Positions 8,101 through 15,600 of a stretch of DNA of 35,821 nucleotides are shown piece by piece. Below the pieces are notes generated by a model. That model saw nothing but the letters and a program-made list of their open reading frames with translations, searched no databases and was not told where the DNA came from. The DNA comes from an uncultured Blautia sp. (GTDB lineage Bacteria; Bacillota; Clostridia; Lachnospirales; Lachnospiraceae), in NCBI GenBank assembly GCA_937893675.1, contig CALBGI010000061.1, forward strand, positions 1 to 35,821, read 5' to 3'. Numbering within the stretch: position 1 is the stretch's first letter; the number at the start of each line of letters is the position of its first letter. The translations under genes and the position numbers were made by a program.

Positions 8101-11100
8101 AGAGCTTCTACTCTGAATGCGCATTACACCAGCCCTACCGTGATCCGTGCAATCTATGAAGCATTGGACGGTATGGGATTTGAAAAGGGCAACATTTTGG
8201 AACCGTCGATGGGTGTCGGCAACTTCTTCGGTATGCTGCCGGATTCCATGTTGGAAAGCAGACTGTATGGTGTGGAACTGGATTCCATCACCGGGCGCAT
8301 TGCGCAGAAGCTGTATCCGCAGGCAGAAATCAAGGTGGCAGGCTTTGAAACCACCGACCGGCGCGACTTCTATGATCTGGCCGTCGGCAATGTGCCCTTT
8401 GGCAACTACCGTGTCAGCGATAAGCCCTATGATAAACTCGGCTTTTCTATCCACAACTATTTCTTTGCCAAGGCATTGGATCAGGTTCGTCCCGGTGGTA
8501 TCGTGGCCTTTGTTACCAGCCGCTATACGATGGATTCCAAGAATCCGGACGCACGAAAGTATCTGGCACAGCGGGCAGAACTGCTGGGAGCCATCCGACT
8601 TCCAAACAACGCATTCCGTGCCAATGCCGGTACAGATGTAGTGTCGGATATCATTTTTCTGCAAAAGAGAGACCATCCCATTGATATCGAGCCGGATTGG
8701 GTGCATCTGGGGCTGACTTCGGAGGGCATAACCCTCAACAGCTACTTTGTTGACCACCCAGAAATGGTGCTGGGTGAGATTACAACGGAAAGTACCCAGT
8801 ACGGCAAGGAAGAATGTACGGTCATTCCGATTCCAGAAGCAGATCTGGGAGACCAGCTGCATGAGGCTGTGCAGCACATCGGCGGTCACTATGAAGCGCA
8901 GGAGCTGGCACCGGAGGAAGAACTGTCCTTGCAGGGCGAAACCATTCCGGCAGACCCCAATGTAAAGAACTTCTCCTATGCAGTAGTGGATGGAGATGTC
9001 TACTTCCGTGAGAACAGCATCATGCGGAAGGCTGACCTTTCTGCGACAGCCACCGGCAGGATCAAGGGTATGGTGGAGCTTCGTACCATTGTGCAGGAAC
9101 TGATTGACTACCAGCTGAACGACTATCCGGAGGATGCGATTGCCCAGAAACAGCGGGAACTGAATGTAGCTTATGACCGATTCGCCGGTCAGTATGGACT
9201 TATCAATTCCCGTGCAAATGCGCAGGCTTTTTCGGAAGATTCATCGTATTATCTGCTCTGCTCTCTGGAAAACGTAGATGAAAACGGCAGGCTGGAATCC
9301 AAGGCAGATATGTTCACCAAACGGACGATTCGACCGGAACGGGCTGTTACCAGTGTAGATACTCCGGCTGAAGCTCTGGCAATCTCTATCGGAGAGCGCG
9401 GCAGAGTGGATTTGCCCTATATGTCGGAGCTTTTAGGTACACCGGGGGAATATGAAAAAATCCAGCAGGAACTGCAGGGTGTCATTTTCAAAGACCCGAT
9501 GGCGCAGGGTAGCGAGGAAACCGGCTGGGTAACAGCTGATGAATATCTGTCCGGCAATGTCCGGGAAAAGCTCCGGGTGGCAGAACTGGCTGTAGCCTCT
9601 GACCCTGCCTTTGCGGTGAACACAGAGTATTTGAGAAAGGCGCAGCCGAAAGACCTGGATGCATCGGAGATTGATGTGCGCCTTGGTGCCACATGGGTCA
9701 ATCGGGATTATATCCAGCAGTTCATGGAAGAAACCTTTGAACCGCCGTTTTACCTGCGCCGGAACATTGAAGTGAAATTCTCTCCCATGACGGCAGAGTG
9801 GCAGATCACCGGTAAGAGTACACCGAGCCGGAATGATGTTCATGCCTATATGACCTACGGCACCAGTCGAGCCAACGCCTACCGGATTCTGGAGGATACG
9901 CTGAATCTGCGGGATATTCGTATCTACGATACCGTGGAGGATGCAGACGGTAAGCAGAAGCGGGTTCTGAATAAAAAGGAGACCACCCTCGCTCAGCAGA
10001 AACAGCAGGCCATTAAAGATGCGTTCCAGAACTGGGTGTGGAAAGACCCTTATCGCCGTGCGGAACTGGTGGAAAAGTATAACGAGCTGTTCAACAGTAC
10101 TCGTCCCCGTGAGTACGATGGTTCCCATATCCGCTTTGGCGGCATGAACCCGGAGATCCGGCTGCGGGAACATCAGCAGAATGCCATTGCTCATGTGCTG
10201 TACGGCGGCAATACGCTGCTGGCTCACGAGGTAGGTGCCGGTAAGACCTTCGAGATGGCAGCTTCTGCTATGGAGGCAAAACGGCTGGGACTGTGCCAGA
10301 AATCCATGTTCGTCGTTCCGAATCATCTGACCCTTCAATGGGCAAACGAGTTCTTGCGCCTGTATCCGAGTGCAAAACTGTTGGTAGCAAGCAAAAAGGA
10401 CTTTGAAACTGCCCGCAGAAAGAAGTTCTGCGCACGAATTGCCACTGGCGATTACGATGCGGTTATCATCGGGCATTCCCAGTTTGAGAAAATCCCGGTG
10501 TCCGCAGAACGGCAGGAGCGGATTTTGACTGCTCAGATTGATGAAATCGAAAATGCCATTGCTGAGATGAAATCCCAGAATGGCGAACGTTTCTCTATCA
10601 AACAGATGGAAAAGACCCGGAAAGGATTGGAGGCGAGATTGGAGAAACTCCGGGCAACCGACCGAAAAGACGATGTGATTACCTTTGAGCAGCTGGGCGT
10701 AGACCGACTGTTTGTAGACGAAGCACACGCGTTCAAGAACCTGTTTCTCTACACAAAAATGCGCAATGTCGCAGGCTTGTCCACATCGGAAGCGCAGAAA
10801 TCTTCGGATATGTTTATGAAGTGCCAGTATATGGACGAGTTGACAGGCGGGCGCGGCATCATCTTTGCGACCGGCACCCCGGTCAGCAACAGCATGACGG
10901 AGCTTTACACCATGATGCGGTATCTCCAATACGGCACATTACAGCAGAAAGGACTGACCCATTTCGACAGTTGGGCTTCTACCTTTGGTGAGACCACCAC
11001 GGCTATCGAGCTGGCACCGGAAGGAACCGGATACCGGGCAAGAACAAGATTTGCAAAGTTCTTCAACCTGCCGGAGCTGATGAACATGTTCAAGGAAGTG

Positions 11101-12675
11101 GCGGATATCAAGACTTCCGATCAGCTGCATCTGCCGGTGCCGGAGGCAAAGTTTGAAACTGTGGTAGTGCAGCCCTCGGAGCATCAGCAGGCGATGGTAG
11201 CAGAGCTCTCGGAACGGGCGGCGGCTGTGCATTCCGGTGTGGTAGACCCATCGGTCGATAACATGCTGAAAATCACATCGGACGGCAGAAAGCTGGGACT
11301 GGATCAGCGGCTGATGAATCCGCTCTTGCCGGATGACCCCAACAGCAAGCTCAACGCCTGTGTGCGGAATGTGCTTCGGATTTATGAGGAAGGACAGTCG
11401 GATAAGCTGACCCAGCTGCTGTTCTGCGACCTCAGCACGCCGAAGAACGATGGAACCTTCAATGTCTATGAGGATATCCGCGCCAAACTCATCCAGTCCG
11501 GTGTACCGGAGGAAGAAATCGCATTTATCCATGATGCGGATACCGAGGCAAAAAAGAAAGATTTGTTTGCCAAAGTCCGTACCGGGCAGGTGCGGCTGTT
11601 GTTAGGCTCAACACAGAAAATGGGAGCAGGCACGAACGTGCAGGATAGGCTGGTGGCCGTGCATCATCTGGATGTGGGCTGGCGGCCTGCGGACATGACC
11701 CAGCGAAATGGTCGTATTATCCGTCAGGGCAACAGAAACAAAGAAGTGCAGGTTTATCAGTATGTGACGGAAGGAACCTTTGATGCCTACCTCTATCAGA
11801 CACTGGAGAATAAGCAGAAGTTTATCAGTCAGATCATGACCAGCAAATCTCCGGTTCGTTCCTGTGATGATGTGGATGAGCAGGCACTTTCCTATGCGGA
11901 GATCAAGGCACTTTGTGCAGGAGACCCGCAGATCAAGGAAAAAATGGACTTGGATGTAGATGTTGCAAGGCTGAAAGTATTGAAGGCAGACCATCAGAGC
12001 CAGCAGTACCGATTGGAAGATAAGCTGATGAAATATTTCCCTGCGGAGATTGAGAAAACGCAAGGGTTCATCAAGGGCTTTCAGTCGGATATTCGGACGG
12101 TGGCGGCACATCCGCTGCCGGAAGAAGGGTTCTGCGGTATGGAGGTGAATGGCACACGATTTACTGAAAAGGCAGAGGCCGGTGAAGCAATCCTTGCGGT
12201 CTGTAAAGCCAATCAGAGTTTGGAGCCGGTGCCGCTTGGCAGCTATCGAGGCTTCAAGATGGAGCTGGCATTTGACAGCTTCCAGAAAGAGTATCAGGTG
12301 CTGTTGAAAGGCGAGATGACCCACCGGGTACCCATCGGAACCAGTGCTGCGGGTAATATCCAGCGTCTGGACAATGCTCTTGCCGGGATTCCAGCAAGGC
12401 TGGAAAAGGCAGAACAGCAGTTGGACAGTCTTAGGAGCCAGCAGGAAGCTGCGCAGGCCGAGCTTGGAAAACCGTTTCCCCAGGAGGCAGAACTGGCAGA
12501 GAAGAGTGCAAGACTGGCAGAACTGGACGCACTGCTGAATATGGATGACCGTGGAAACGATGATGCTGATCGTGAGAGAACAACGGAAAAGCCGTCTGTC
12601 CTGGCAGAGTTGCGTGACCGTGCCGGTCGCATTCCGCCGGTGACACATCGAGATGATGAGGAGGTGGCACTGTGA
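5191..12675 (+). CDS. Giant polyvalent protein: ArdC-like region, N6-adenine methylase-like domain and SNF2-type helicase
   Basis: A 2,494-residue protein typical of Tn1549-like ICEs. The N-terminus (residues 1-90, KEQWTAFLTTSARLYKYPF, then EYDLWNDRMNRYVKRGSKGI) resembles ArdC-type antirestriction domains. Residues about 260-375 are a low-complexity acidic linker that is the shadow of an overprinted tnpV gene. Residues about 575-735 hold two similar modules around GYAVWDDIQDG and FAIWDYVKEEYYG. A methylase-like domain has EPSMGVGNFFG (about 1001) and NVPFG at 1067 in place of NPPY. The helicase has HEVGAGKT (1679), DEAH (1843), ATGTPVSNSM, and QRNGRIIRQGN (2171). The C-terminus is coiled. GGAGAGGAGG (5171-5180) precedes tandem ATGs. 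It overlaps mobC by four bases. It may process or protect incoming element DNA; that is inference. Confidence 0.9.
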   Translation: MMTKTAYYMQMAQEAAAQITGSKEQWTAFLTTSARLYKYPFAEQLMIYKQRPEATACAEYDLWNDRMNRYVKRGSKGIALLDMRGEQPKLRYVFDVADTGERKNSRPVQLWKMNAEHEQPIIRALDAAFDVPAGAGSLENHIMEAAEHLARDYWEEKRRQISDIVADSYLEGYDELNIGASFKRAAAVSIAYSVFTRTVGNADDYFEHEDFLDILDFNTQAAANVLGTAVSEMSSQIFREIERTIRTYERDKQAERSQNYDGAELHEERRLPDSGHPVVGAGTEAPGQVREDAQSVPAGEQHAAVQSPDPDREAVPTPVGDSGDRDRTDGADDGGASESESGTGQEAEPASVGAAHEHVESAGRGSYSDGTYQQLNFMSLFQSEAEQIQKIDAAAENAAIEAESEKPSAFVISEDEIDRMLRTGSNFEGGKIRIYALYQQQGDAKERAAFLKAEYGLGGHSYTFMDGSRGFADYNGKGILLRNYGHDREVRLTWAAVDKRLDRLVENGQYLTALEMEEYRKLEQEYGAPLPMPTAAHVFPPTPPEHYDTGNEHVDNMLNTAADVYARSELAAPQRFTVMETDDGYAVWDDIQDGIHVEPDGVSEEFTSEWEAETYRQQLIEKVQEREAKDWLYVEQSKQDLQQDIPFPDVESEEVQEPDHAEADPLVLEMKEHARELARESGYAPDERFVVTMTGENFPDSKDAFAIWDYVKEEYYGYSNGKVQTFADYVSASEALQEIRGRTMETEKEPATVKPEPAAPVRPDYRVGDTLYLDGKAFTIEKVGLFDVELRDPDSVYPIFRSESKENLARLLEHEDNIHLHNQVVDLNSGKEAVSKDIENAGTVWSDEALDQLPITAVIDGRVQTFPNAAEEEAFRAGHEAKHAENYRINSFHLGEGSPKQKFRANMDAIYTLKALENQNRNATPEEQETLANYVGWGGLADAFDAEKTAWAGEYKELKAALTEEEYAAARASTLNAHYTSPTVIRAIYEALDGMGFEKGNILEPSMGVGNFFGMLPDSMLESRLYGVELDSITGRIAQKLYPQAEIKVAGFETTDRRDFYDLAVGNVPFGNYRVSDKPYDKLGFSIHNYFFAKALDQVRPGGIVAFVTSRYTMDSKNPDARKYLAQRAELLGAIRLPNNAFRANAGTDVVSDIIFLQKRDHPIDIEPDWVHLGLTSEGITLNSYFVDHPEMVLGEITTESTQYGKEECTVIPIPEADLGDQLHEAVQHIGGHYEAQELAPEEELSLQGETIPADPNVKNFSYAVVDGDVYFRENSIMRKADLSATATGRIKGMVELRTIVQELIDYQLNDYPEDAIAQKQRELNVAYDRFAGQYGLINSRANAQAFSEDSSYYLLCSLENVDENGRLESKADMFTKRTIRPERAVTSVDTPAEALAISIGERGRVDLPYMSELLGTPGEYEKIQQELQGVIFKDPMAQGSEETGWVTADEYLSGNVREKLRVAELAVASDPAFAVNTEYLRKAQPKDLDASEIDVRLGATWVNRDYIQQFMEETFEPPFYLRRNIEVKFSPMTAEWQITGKSTPSRNDVHAYMTYGTSRANAYRILEDTLNLRDIRIYDTVEDADGKQKRVLNKKETTLAQQKQQAIKDAFQNWVWKDPYRRAELVEKYNELFNSTRPREYDGSHIRFGGMNPEIRLREHQQNAIAHVLYGGNTLLAHEVGAGKTFEMAASAMEAKRLGLCQKSMFVVPNHLTLQWANEFLRLYPSAKLLVASKKDFETARRKKFCARIATGDYDAVIIGHSQFEKIPVSAERQERILTAQIDEIENAIAEMKSQNGERFSIKQMEKTRKGLEARLEKLRATDRKDDVITFEQLGVDRLFVDEAHAFKNLFLYTKMRNVAGLSTSEAQKSSDMFMKCQYMDELTGGRGIIFATGTPVSNSMTELYTMMRYLQYGTLQQKGLTHFDSWASTFGETTTAIELAPEGTGYRARTRFAKFFNLPELMNMFKEVADIKTSDQLHLPVPEAKFETVVVQPSEHQQAMVAELSERAAAVHSGVVDPSVDNMLKITSDGRKLGLDQRLMNPLLPDDPNSKLNACVRNVLRIYEEGQSDKLTQLLFCDLSTPKNDGTFNVYEDIRAKLIQSGVPEEEIAFIHDADTEAKKKDLFAKVRTGQVRLLLGSTQKMGAGTNVQDRLVAVHHLDVGWRPADMTQRNGRIIRQGNRNKEVQVYQYVTEGTFDAYLYQTLENKQKFISQIMTSKSPVRSCDDVDEQALSYAEIKALCAGDPQIKEKMDLDVDVARLKVLKADHQSQQYRLEDKLMKYFPAEIEKTQGFIKGFQSDIRTVAAHPLPEEGFCGMEVNGTRFTEKAEAGEAILAVCKANQSLEPVPLGSYRGFKMELAFDSFQKEYQVLLKGEMTHRVPIGTSAAGNIQRLDNALAGIPARLEKAEQQLDSLRSQQEAAQAELGKPFPQEAELAEKSARLAELDALLNMDDRGNDDADRERTTEKPSVLAELRDRAGRIPPVTHRDDEEVAL
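5969..6316 (+). CDS. tnpV: TnpV-type protein, overprinted inside the giant gene in another frame
   Basis: A 115-residue protein in a different frame from the surrounding giant gene. It matches the TnpV family of Firmicute transposons: NGDYLIPDIQL near the start, then GKYGRMRRAFLQEN, and near the end LLWVQHMNMLKAQAEEVILTELINS in pieces. All family blocks are in order and the length is normal. AGAAAGGAG (5952-5960) sits 8 bases before tandem ATGs at 5969 and 5972, an unusually good ribosome binding site for an internal gene. The giant protein's own frame here reads as an unstructured Gly/Asp/Glu/Pro linker. This suggests that tnpV is the constrained frame and the linker the by-product. The function of TnpV is unknown. 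Confidence 0.8.
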   Translation: MMELNYTKNGDYLIPDIQLSVQEQKPLGKYGRMRRAFLQENNTLLYNHLILTEKLYPHLWEIQETATARMEQMMAELLKANPAPDKKQNQLLWVQHMNMLKAQAEEVILTELINS

Positions 12676-13004
12676 GTGTTCGGGAACACTGGATCAATGT
12701 CCGGGTAAACCCGGAAGAGCTGGCGAGGATTCGTGAAAAGCAGAAAGAATTGGGTATTCGGAATACCGGTGCCTATATGAGAAAAATGGCGATGGACGGA
12801 TACTGCGTAAATCTTGATTTGTCGGATGTGGTGCAGGTATCCACCCTTCTTCGGCGATGCAGCAACAACCTGAACCAGTACGCAAAACGCGCCAATGAAT
12901 CCGGAAGCATCTATGCGGAGGATATCCGGGATTTGCAGAAGCGGCTGGATGAACTCTGGGAGATGCAAAAGCTGATCTTAAAGAGGCTTTCTGGTATTCG
13001 ATGA
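12672..13004 (+). CDS. mobC: MobC-family relaxosome accessory protein
   Basis: A 110-residue protein of the MobC family: an N-terminal ribbon-helix-helix region (REHWINVRVNPEELARIREKQ and GAYMRKMAMDG) followed by the MobC signature around LRRCSNNLNQYAKRANESGS and a C-terminal helix. MobC proteins bind oriT DNA, help melt it and recruit the relaxase. The GTG start at 12672 overlaps the stop of the giant gene (GTGA), so it is translationally coupled to it. The relaxase gene follows 800 bases downstream, after two small genes, as in Tn1549-type mobilisation modules. Confidence 0.85.
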   Translation: MSVREHWINVRVNPEELARIREKQKELGIRNTGAYMRKMAMDGYCVNLDLSDVVQVSTLLRRCSNNLNQYAKRANESGSIYAEDIRDLQKRLDELWEMQKLILKRLSGIR

Positions 13005-13036
13005 CGGCGCAAACGTGCGGAATTTCTATTGCACAT

Positions 13037-13077
13037 GGCACAGATGAAACAGTCTGTGTCATTACATATTTTTTGCA
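13037..13077 (+). terminator. Weak terminator-like hairpin after mobC
   Basis: GGCACAGA (13037-13044) pairs with TCTGTGTC (13053-13060), with one G-T wobble and an 8-base loop. A T-rich stretch follows some bases later (13068-13075). The gap between stem and T-run makes it a poor terminator. It could instead be an RNA structure between mobC and the membrane-protein gene. Confidence 0.3.
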
Positions 13078-13158
13078 GGTCTTCCTGTTGACATCGTGGT
13101 GTTTGACAAGCGGGTACGATAAAATGAAGATGAAAAGAAAAGCGAAGGGGTGAAATCC

Positions 13159-13464
13159 ATGAAGATCGTATGTTTTTTGTTGAAGCTGGTGCTGAAAATC
13201 CTGTTGCTGCCGGTTGCGTTTCTGCTGCGATTTCTGTGCTTTATCTGGAATCTGCTGATGCAGCTATCCCTGTGGGTACTTTCGCCGGTTATGCTTTTCG
13301 TTCTTGGCTGCGGCATTTATTCTGTGGTTCGGGCGAGCTGGACGGATGTGTTCCTGCTGACCCTGATTGAGATGGGACTGTTCGCAGCTGCGGTTGGAGC
13401 GGGCGGCATCATGGAACTGATGGAACGGCTGTGCGAGTGTGTAGAGGATGTTTTGACAATTTGA
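13159..13464 (+). CDS. Small membrane protein, CD1845-like
   Basis: A 101-residue, strongly hydrophobic protein with three apparent membrane segments: residues about 3-25, 27-50 and 60-85. The N-terminus is basic and the C-terminus ends MERLCECVEDVLTI. Length, composition and position between mobC and the relaxase match the CD1845 family of Clostridium difficile conjugative elements, whose function is unknown. The ATG at 13159 is preceded by GAAGGGG; an in-frame GTG at 13150 is an alternative start adding three residues. Confidence 0.65.
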   Translation: MKIVCFLLKLVLKILLLPVAFLLRFLCFIWNLLMQLSLWVLSPVMLFVLGCGIYSVVRASWTDVFLLTLIEMGLFAAAVGAGGIMELMERLCECVEDVLTI

Positions 13465-13480
13465 GTTCAGGAGGGATTAG

Positions 13481-13750
13481 ATGGATATTCAGTTTATGAA
13501 AGATTATTATGATTTACGGTACGAGGAAACAGATGGAGAGAATCATTTTGTGGAAGAGACAGCTTATCAGGAAAAACAGTCTGAGCAATCGAAGATGGAA
13601 GACCAGCTGATGGAAATGGTGGGAGGCAGCGAATCTAATGTGTGGAAGCTGTACGAAAGCATTATGTGCGTCTATTTCGATATGGAAGAAATCATCAAGC
13701 AGGCCGTTTATTTGCAGGGGGCTTATGACCGAGAACGGATGTTAAAATGA
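13481..13750 (+). CDS. Small acidic ICE protein, function unknown
   Basis: An 89-residue, very acidic protein rich in Glu, Met and Tyr, with no domain that I recognise. CAGGAGGGAT lies just upstream of the ATG at 13481. It sits between the membrane-protein gene and the relaxase, a slot commonly filled by small unannotated proteins in Tn1549-type elements, and it is followed at once by a terminator hairpin. Its acidity and likely helical content would suit a protein partner of the relaxosome, but that is speculation. Confidence 0.6.
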   Translation: MDIQFMKDYYDLRYEETDGENHFVEETAYQEKQSEQSKMEDQLMEMVGGSESNVWKLYESIMCVYFDMEEIIKQAVYLQGAYDRERMLK

Positions 13751-13765
13751 GAATAGTAGATTGGT

Positions 13766-13792
13766 AAGAGCTGCCTTCGGGTAGTTCTTTTT
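13766..13792 (+). terminator. TTCG-tetraloop hairpin and T-run before the relaxase
   Basis: GAGCTGCC (13768-13775) pairs with GGTAGTTC (13780-13787) around a TTCG tetraloop, extended by two A-T pairs, and is followed by TTTTT (13788-13792). It lies only 17 bases after the upstream stop and 12 bases before the relaxase start, so it may attenuate relaxase expression. The relaxase ribosome binding site (GGAGG, 13798-13802) begins right after it. Confidence 0.7.
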
Positions 13793-13804
13793 AGATGGAG
13801 GAAT

Positions 13805-15277
13805 ATGAAAATGGCGGCTACAAGACTAATTGCGCTGCATATTAATAAAGGAAAGACGGTGGCGCAGTGTCTGGCTGACCGTACTGATTATACTGAGAAT
13901 GCAGCAAAGACGGAAGATGGAAAATACATCAGCGCGTATGCCTGTGATGCAAAGACCTGTGATGAAGAATTTCTGCTTTCCAAACGGCAGTATGAGCATA
14001 TCACCGGTAGAACCCAGGTGCATGATGTGATCGCATATCAGATTCGGCAATCCTTTAAGCCCGGAGAAATCACGCCGGAGGAGGCGAACAAGGTTGGGTA
14101 TGAGACAGCCATGCGATTCACCAAGGGAAAACACGCGTTTATCGTGGCTACCCATGTTGATCGCGCGCACATTCATAACCATATTATTTTTAATTCAACT
14201 ACATTAGACTGCACCAGAAAATTCCGAGATTTTCGCTTATCCGGTCTTGCACTGGCAAGGCTCAGTGATATCGTCTGTCTGGAACACCGGTTGTCGGTCA
14301 TTATCCGGAAGCCCTATGGAGAGCGGCAGAAGAGAACGGAATACCCGGAGAAAAAATCGCAGCGGGATGAAATCTGCGAGGCCATTGATGCAGCATTGGC
14401 AAGAAATCCAAAAGACTTTCGGGAACTGATTGAAATTTTGCAGGAGGCCGGATACGAGTATAAAGATGGAAAACAGCCTGCCCTGCGGGGAAAAGGCCAC
14501 GCCAGATTTGCTCGTTTCCGCTCTCTTGGCAAAGGATATTCGGTTGAAGAACTCTGCGAAGCGATTGCTGGAAATGCGGTTCATAAAAGCAAATTTGCAG
14601 AGAAAAATCGTACAAACGCACGGTCAGCACAGGTGCATCAGAAGGCAGAGCTGTCGTTCCTGATTGATGTCCGTGCCAAAATGCAGGCGGGCAAAGGCGC
14701 GGGATATGCGCGTTGGGCGAAAGTCTTTAATCTGAAGCAGATGGCAAAAGCTATGATGTTCATGGAAGAGCATGGAATCAAGAACTATGCAGAGCTGAAA
14801 GAAAAGGCAGATGGAATTTCTGAAAAATGTGATGCGCTGCTGGAATCTGTAAAAGCAGATGAGGCACGGATGTCGGAAGTGTCGGTACTGAGGAAGCATC
14901 TAATCAATTATGCCAAGACAAAAGATGTTTTTGCTGCGTATAAAGCATCCGGCTACGACCGGGAGTTCTATGAAGCCCATCGGGATATGCTGGCCTTGCG
15001 CAGCGCAGCAAAAAAGGCGTTTGATGCCTATAAGAAAGAGAACGGTTCTGACAAAAAGCTCCCGCGCATCAGCGAGCTGAACGCAGAGTATGCGATGCTT
15101 CTGGAACGAAAGAAAAGCTCCTATGCAGAGTACCGCAAGACCAAATCGGAAATGCAGGATTGGCTTGTGGCACAGAAAATCGTGCAGGAAATCCTGAAAG
15201 AGGACGAACAGAAGAAAGAGCAACTGCATGAGCAGGAAGTGCGGCAGGAAGAAGAAAATAGACAGAATAGCAGATGA
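13805..15277 (+). CDS. mobA: MOBP-type relaxase/mobilization nuclease
   Basis: A 490-residue relaxase that would nick one strand at oriT and stay covalently attached during conjugation. The N-terminal 160 residues hold the catalytic domain. TDYTEN places the likely nucleophilic Tyr at 29, and the metal-binding HUH motif is H117-V-D119-RA-H122-I-H124-N-H126-IIFNS. The middle contains the family sequence GLALARLSDIVCLEHRLSVI; the C-terminal 250 residues are charged and coiled-coil-like, ending in a Glu/Gln-rich tail. The ATG at 13805 has GGAGG upstream; a second in-frame ATG at 13811 is possible. It belongs with mobC and is closed by a strong terminator at 15281. Confidence 0.9.
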   Translation: MKMAATRLIALHINKGKTVAQCLADRTDYTENAAKTEDGKYISAYACDAKTCDEEFLLSKRQYEHITGRTQVHDVIAYQIRQSFKPGEITPEEANKVGYETAMRFTKGKHAFIVATHVDRAHIHNHIIFNSTTLDCTRKFRDFRLSGLALARLSDIVCLEHRLSVIIRKPYGERQKRTEYPEKKSQRDEICEAIDAALARNPKDFRELIEILQEAGYEYKDGKQPALRGKGHARFARFRSLGKGYSVEELCEAIAGNAVHKSKFAEKNRTNARSAQVHQKAELSFLIDVRAKMQAGKGAGYARWAKVFNLKQMAKAMMFMEEHGIKNYAELKEKADGISEKCDALLESVKADEARMSEVSVLRKHLINYAKTKDVFAAYKASGYDREFYEAHRDMLALRSAAKKAFDAYKKENGSDKKLPRISELNAEYAMLLERKKSSYAEYRKTKSEMQDWLVAQKIVQEILKEDEQKKEQLHEQEVRQEEENRQNSR

Positions 15278-15280
15278 TGG

Positions 15281-15333
15281 AAAGCCCGGTGCAGTGTGAG
15301 TGTTATGCTCATGCTGCACCGGGCTTTTTTTCT
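15281..15333 (+). terminator. Strong intrinsic terminator after the relaxase
   Basis: A perfect 14-base stem, AAAGCCCGGTGCAG (15281-15294) with its complement at 15314-15327, is topped by an inner pairing of TGAG with CTCA and followed by TTTTTTTCTTT-type sequence. It begins 3 bases after the relaxase stop and separates the conjugation module from the BREX cargo. Confidence 0.9.
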
Positions 15334-15405
15334 TTGGCAGGAACTGCCGTTAAAGCATCCGGAACGGATGCGCAGCTCGATGCCGCAGGCAGCGTTCTAT
15401 GGGGA

Positions 15406-15462
15406 TTGGGGAGTTTCCCCAACAAGCAGAAAATCGCTTTCGTGTCACGAAAGCCCTGCTTG
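15406..15462. other. Cluster of palindromes: candidate oriT or repressor site
   Basis: Three inverted repeats lie together. TTGGGGA (15406-15412) pairs with TCCCCAA (15416-15422). CAAGCAG (15423-15429) pairs with CTGCTTG (15456-15462). Nested inside the latter is GCTTTCGTG (15436-15444) with CACGAAAGC (15446-15454) around a single T. Dense nested palindromes next to a MOBP relaxase gene are typical of oriT, and CCCTGC resembles the core of MOBP nick regions. The inner palindrome also shares TTCGTG/CACGAA with the operator-like sites near 34,600, so a regulator may bind here instead. The rest of 15,278-15,600 holds a terminator and a promoter, and no gene that I can support. Confidence 0.5.
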
Positions 15463-15512
15463 CAGAAGAGTGGATTCTAAAAAAATCGTTCAAAATTTGG
15501 AAGAACTTTCGA

Positions 15513-15541
15513 TTGATTTTGTTCGTTTCTTGGAGTAGAAT
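15513..15541 (+). promoter_or_regulatory. Sigma-A type promoter for the HTH-BREX operon
   Basis: TTGATT (15513-15518) and TAGAAT (15536-15541) are separated by exactly 17 bases, close to the TTGACA/TATAAT consensus. Transcription would start near 15548, leaving a leader of about 50 bases before the HTH gene at 15601. It is the only good promoter seen ahead of the BREX genes. Confidence 0.6.
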
Positions 15542-15600
15542 ATAAATGAGAAATTTTAACTTGCTGCGAGTGACTTTAGACATCGAAAAAGAGGTTCCTT

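Noticed and set aside
8147..8641. 164-codon plus-strand frame inside the methylase region
   Set aside because: Unlike tnpV it has no ribosome binding site or family match, and its Trp/Arg/Cys-rich product is a typical out-of-frame shadow.
9433..10929. 498-codon minus-strand open frame opposite the giant gene
   Set aside because: Shadow of the helicase-encoding frame; composition is that of an antisense frame and no family is recognised.
13088..13125. Possible promoter (two TTGACA motifs and TACGATAAAAT) before the membrane-protein gene
   Set aside because: Neither TTGACA lies at 16-18 bases from a TATAAT-like hexamer; spacings are 6 or 21, so it was not listed.
15296..15538. Small open frames between the relaxase terminator and the HTH gene
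   Set aside because: They begin inside the terminator stem-loop and run through the palindromes and promoter; no family or ribosome binding site supports them.
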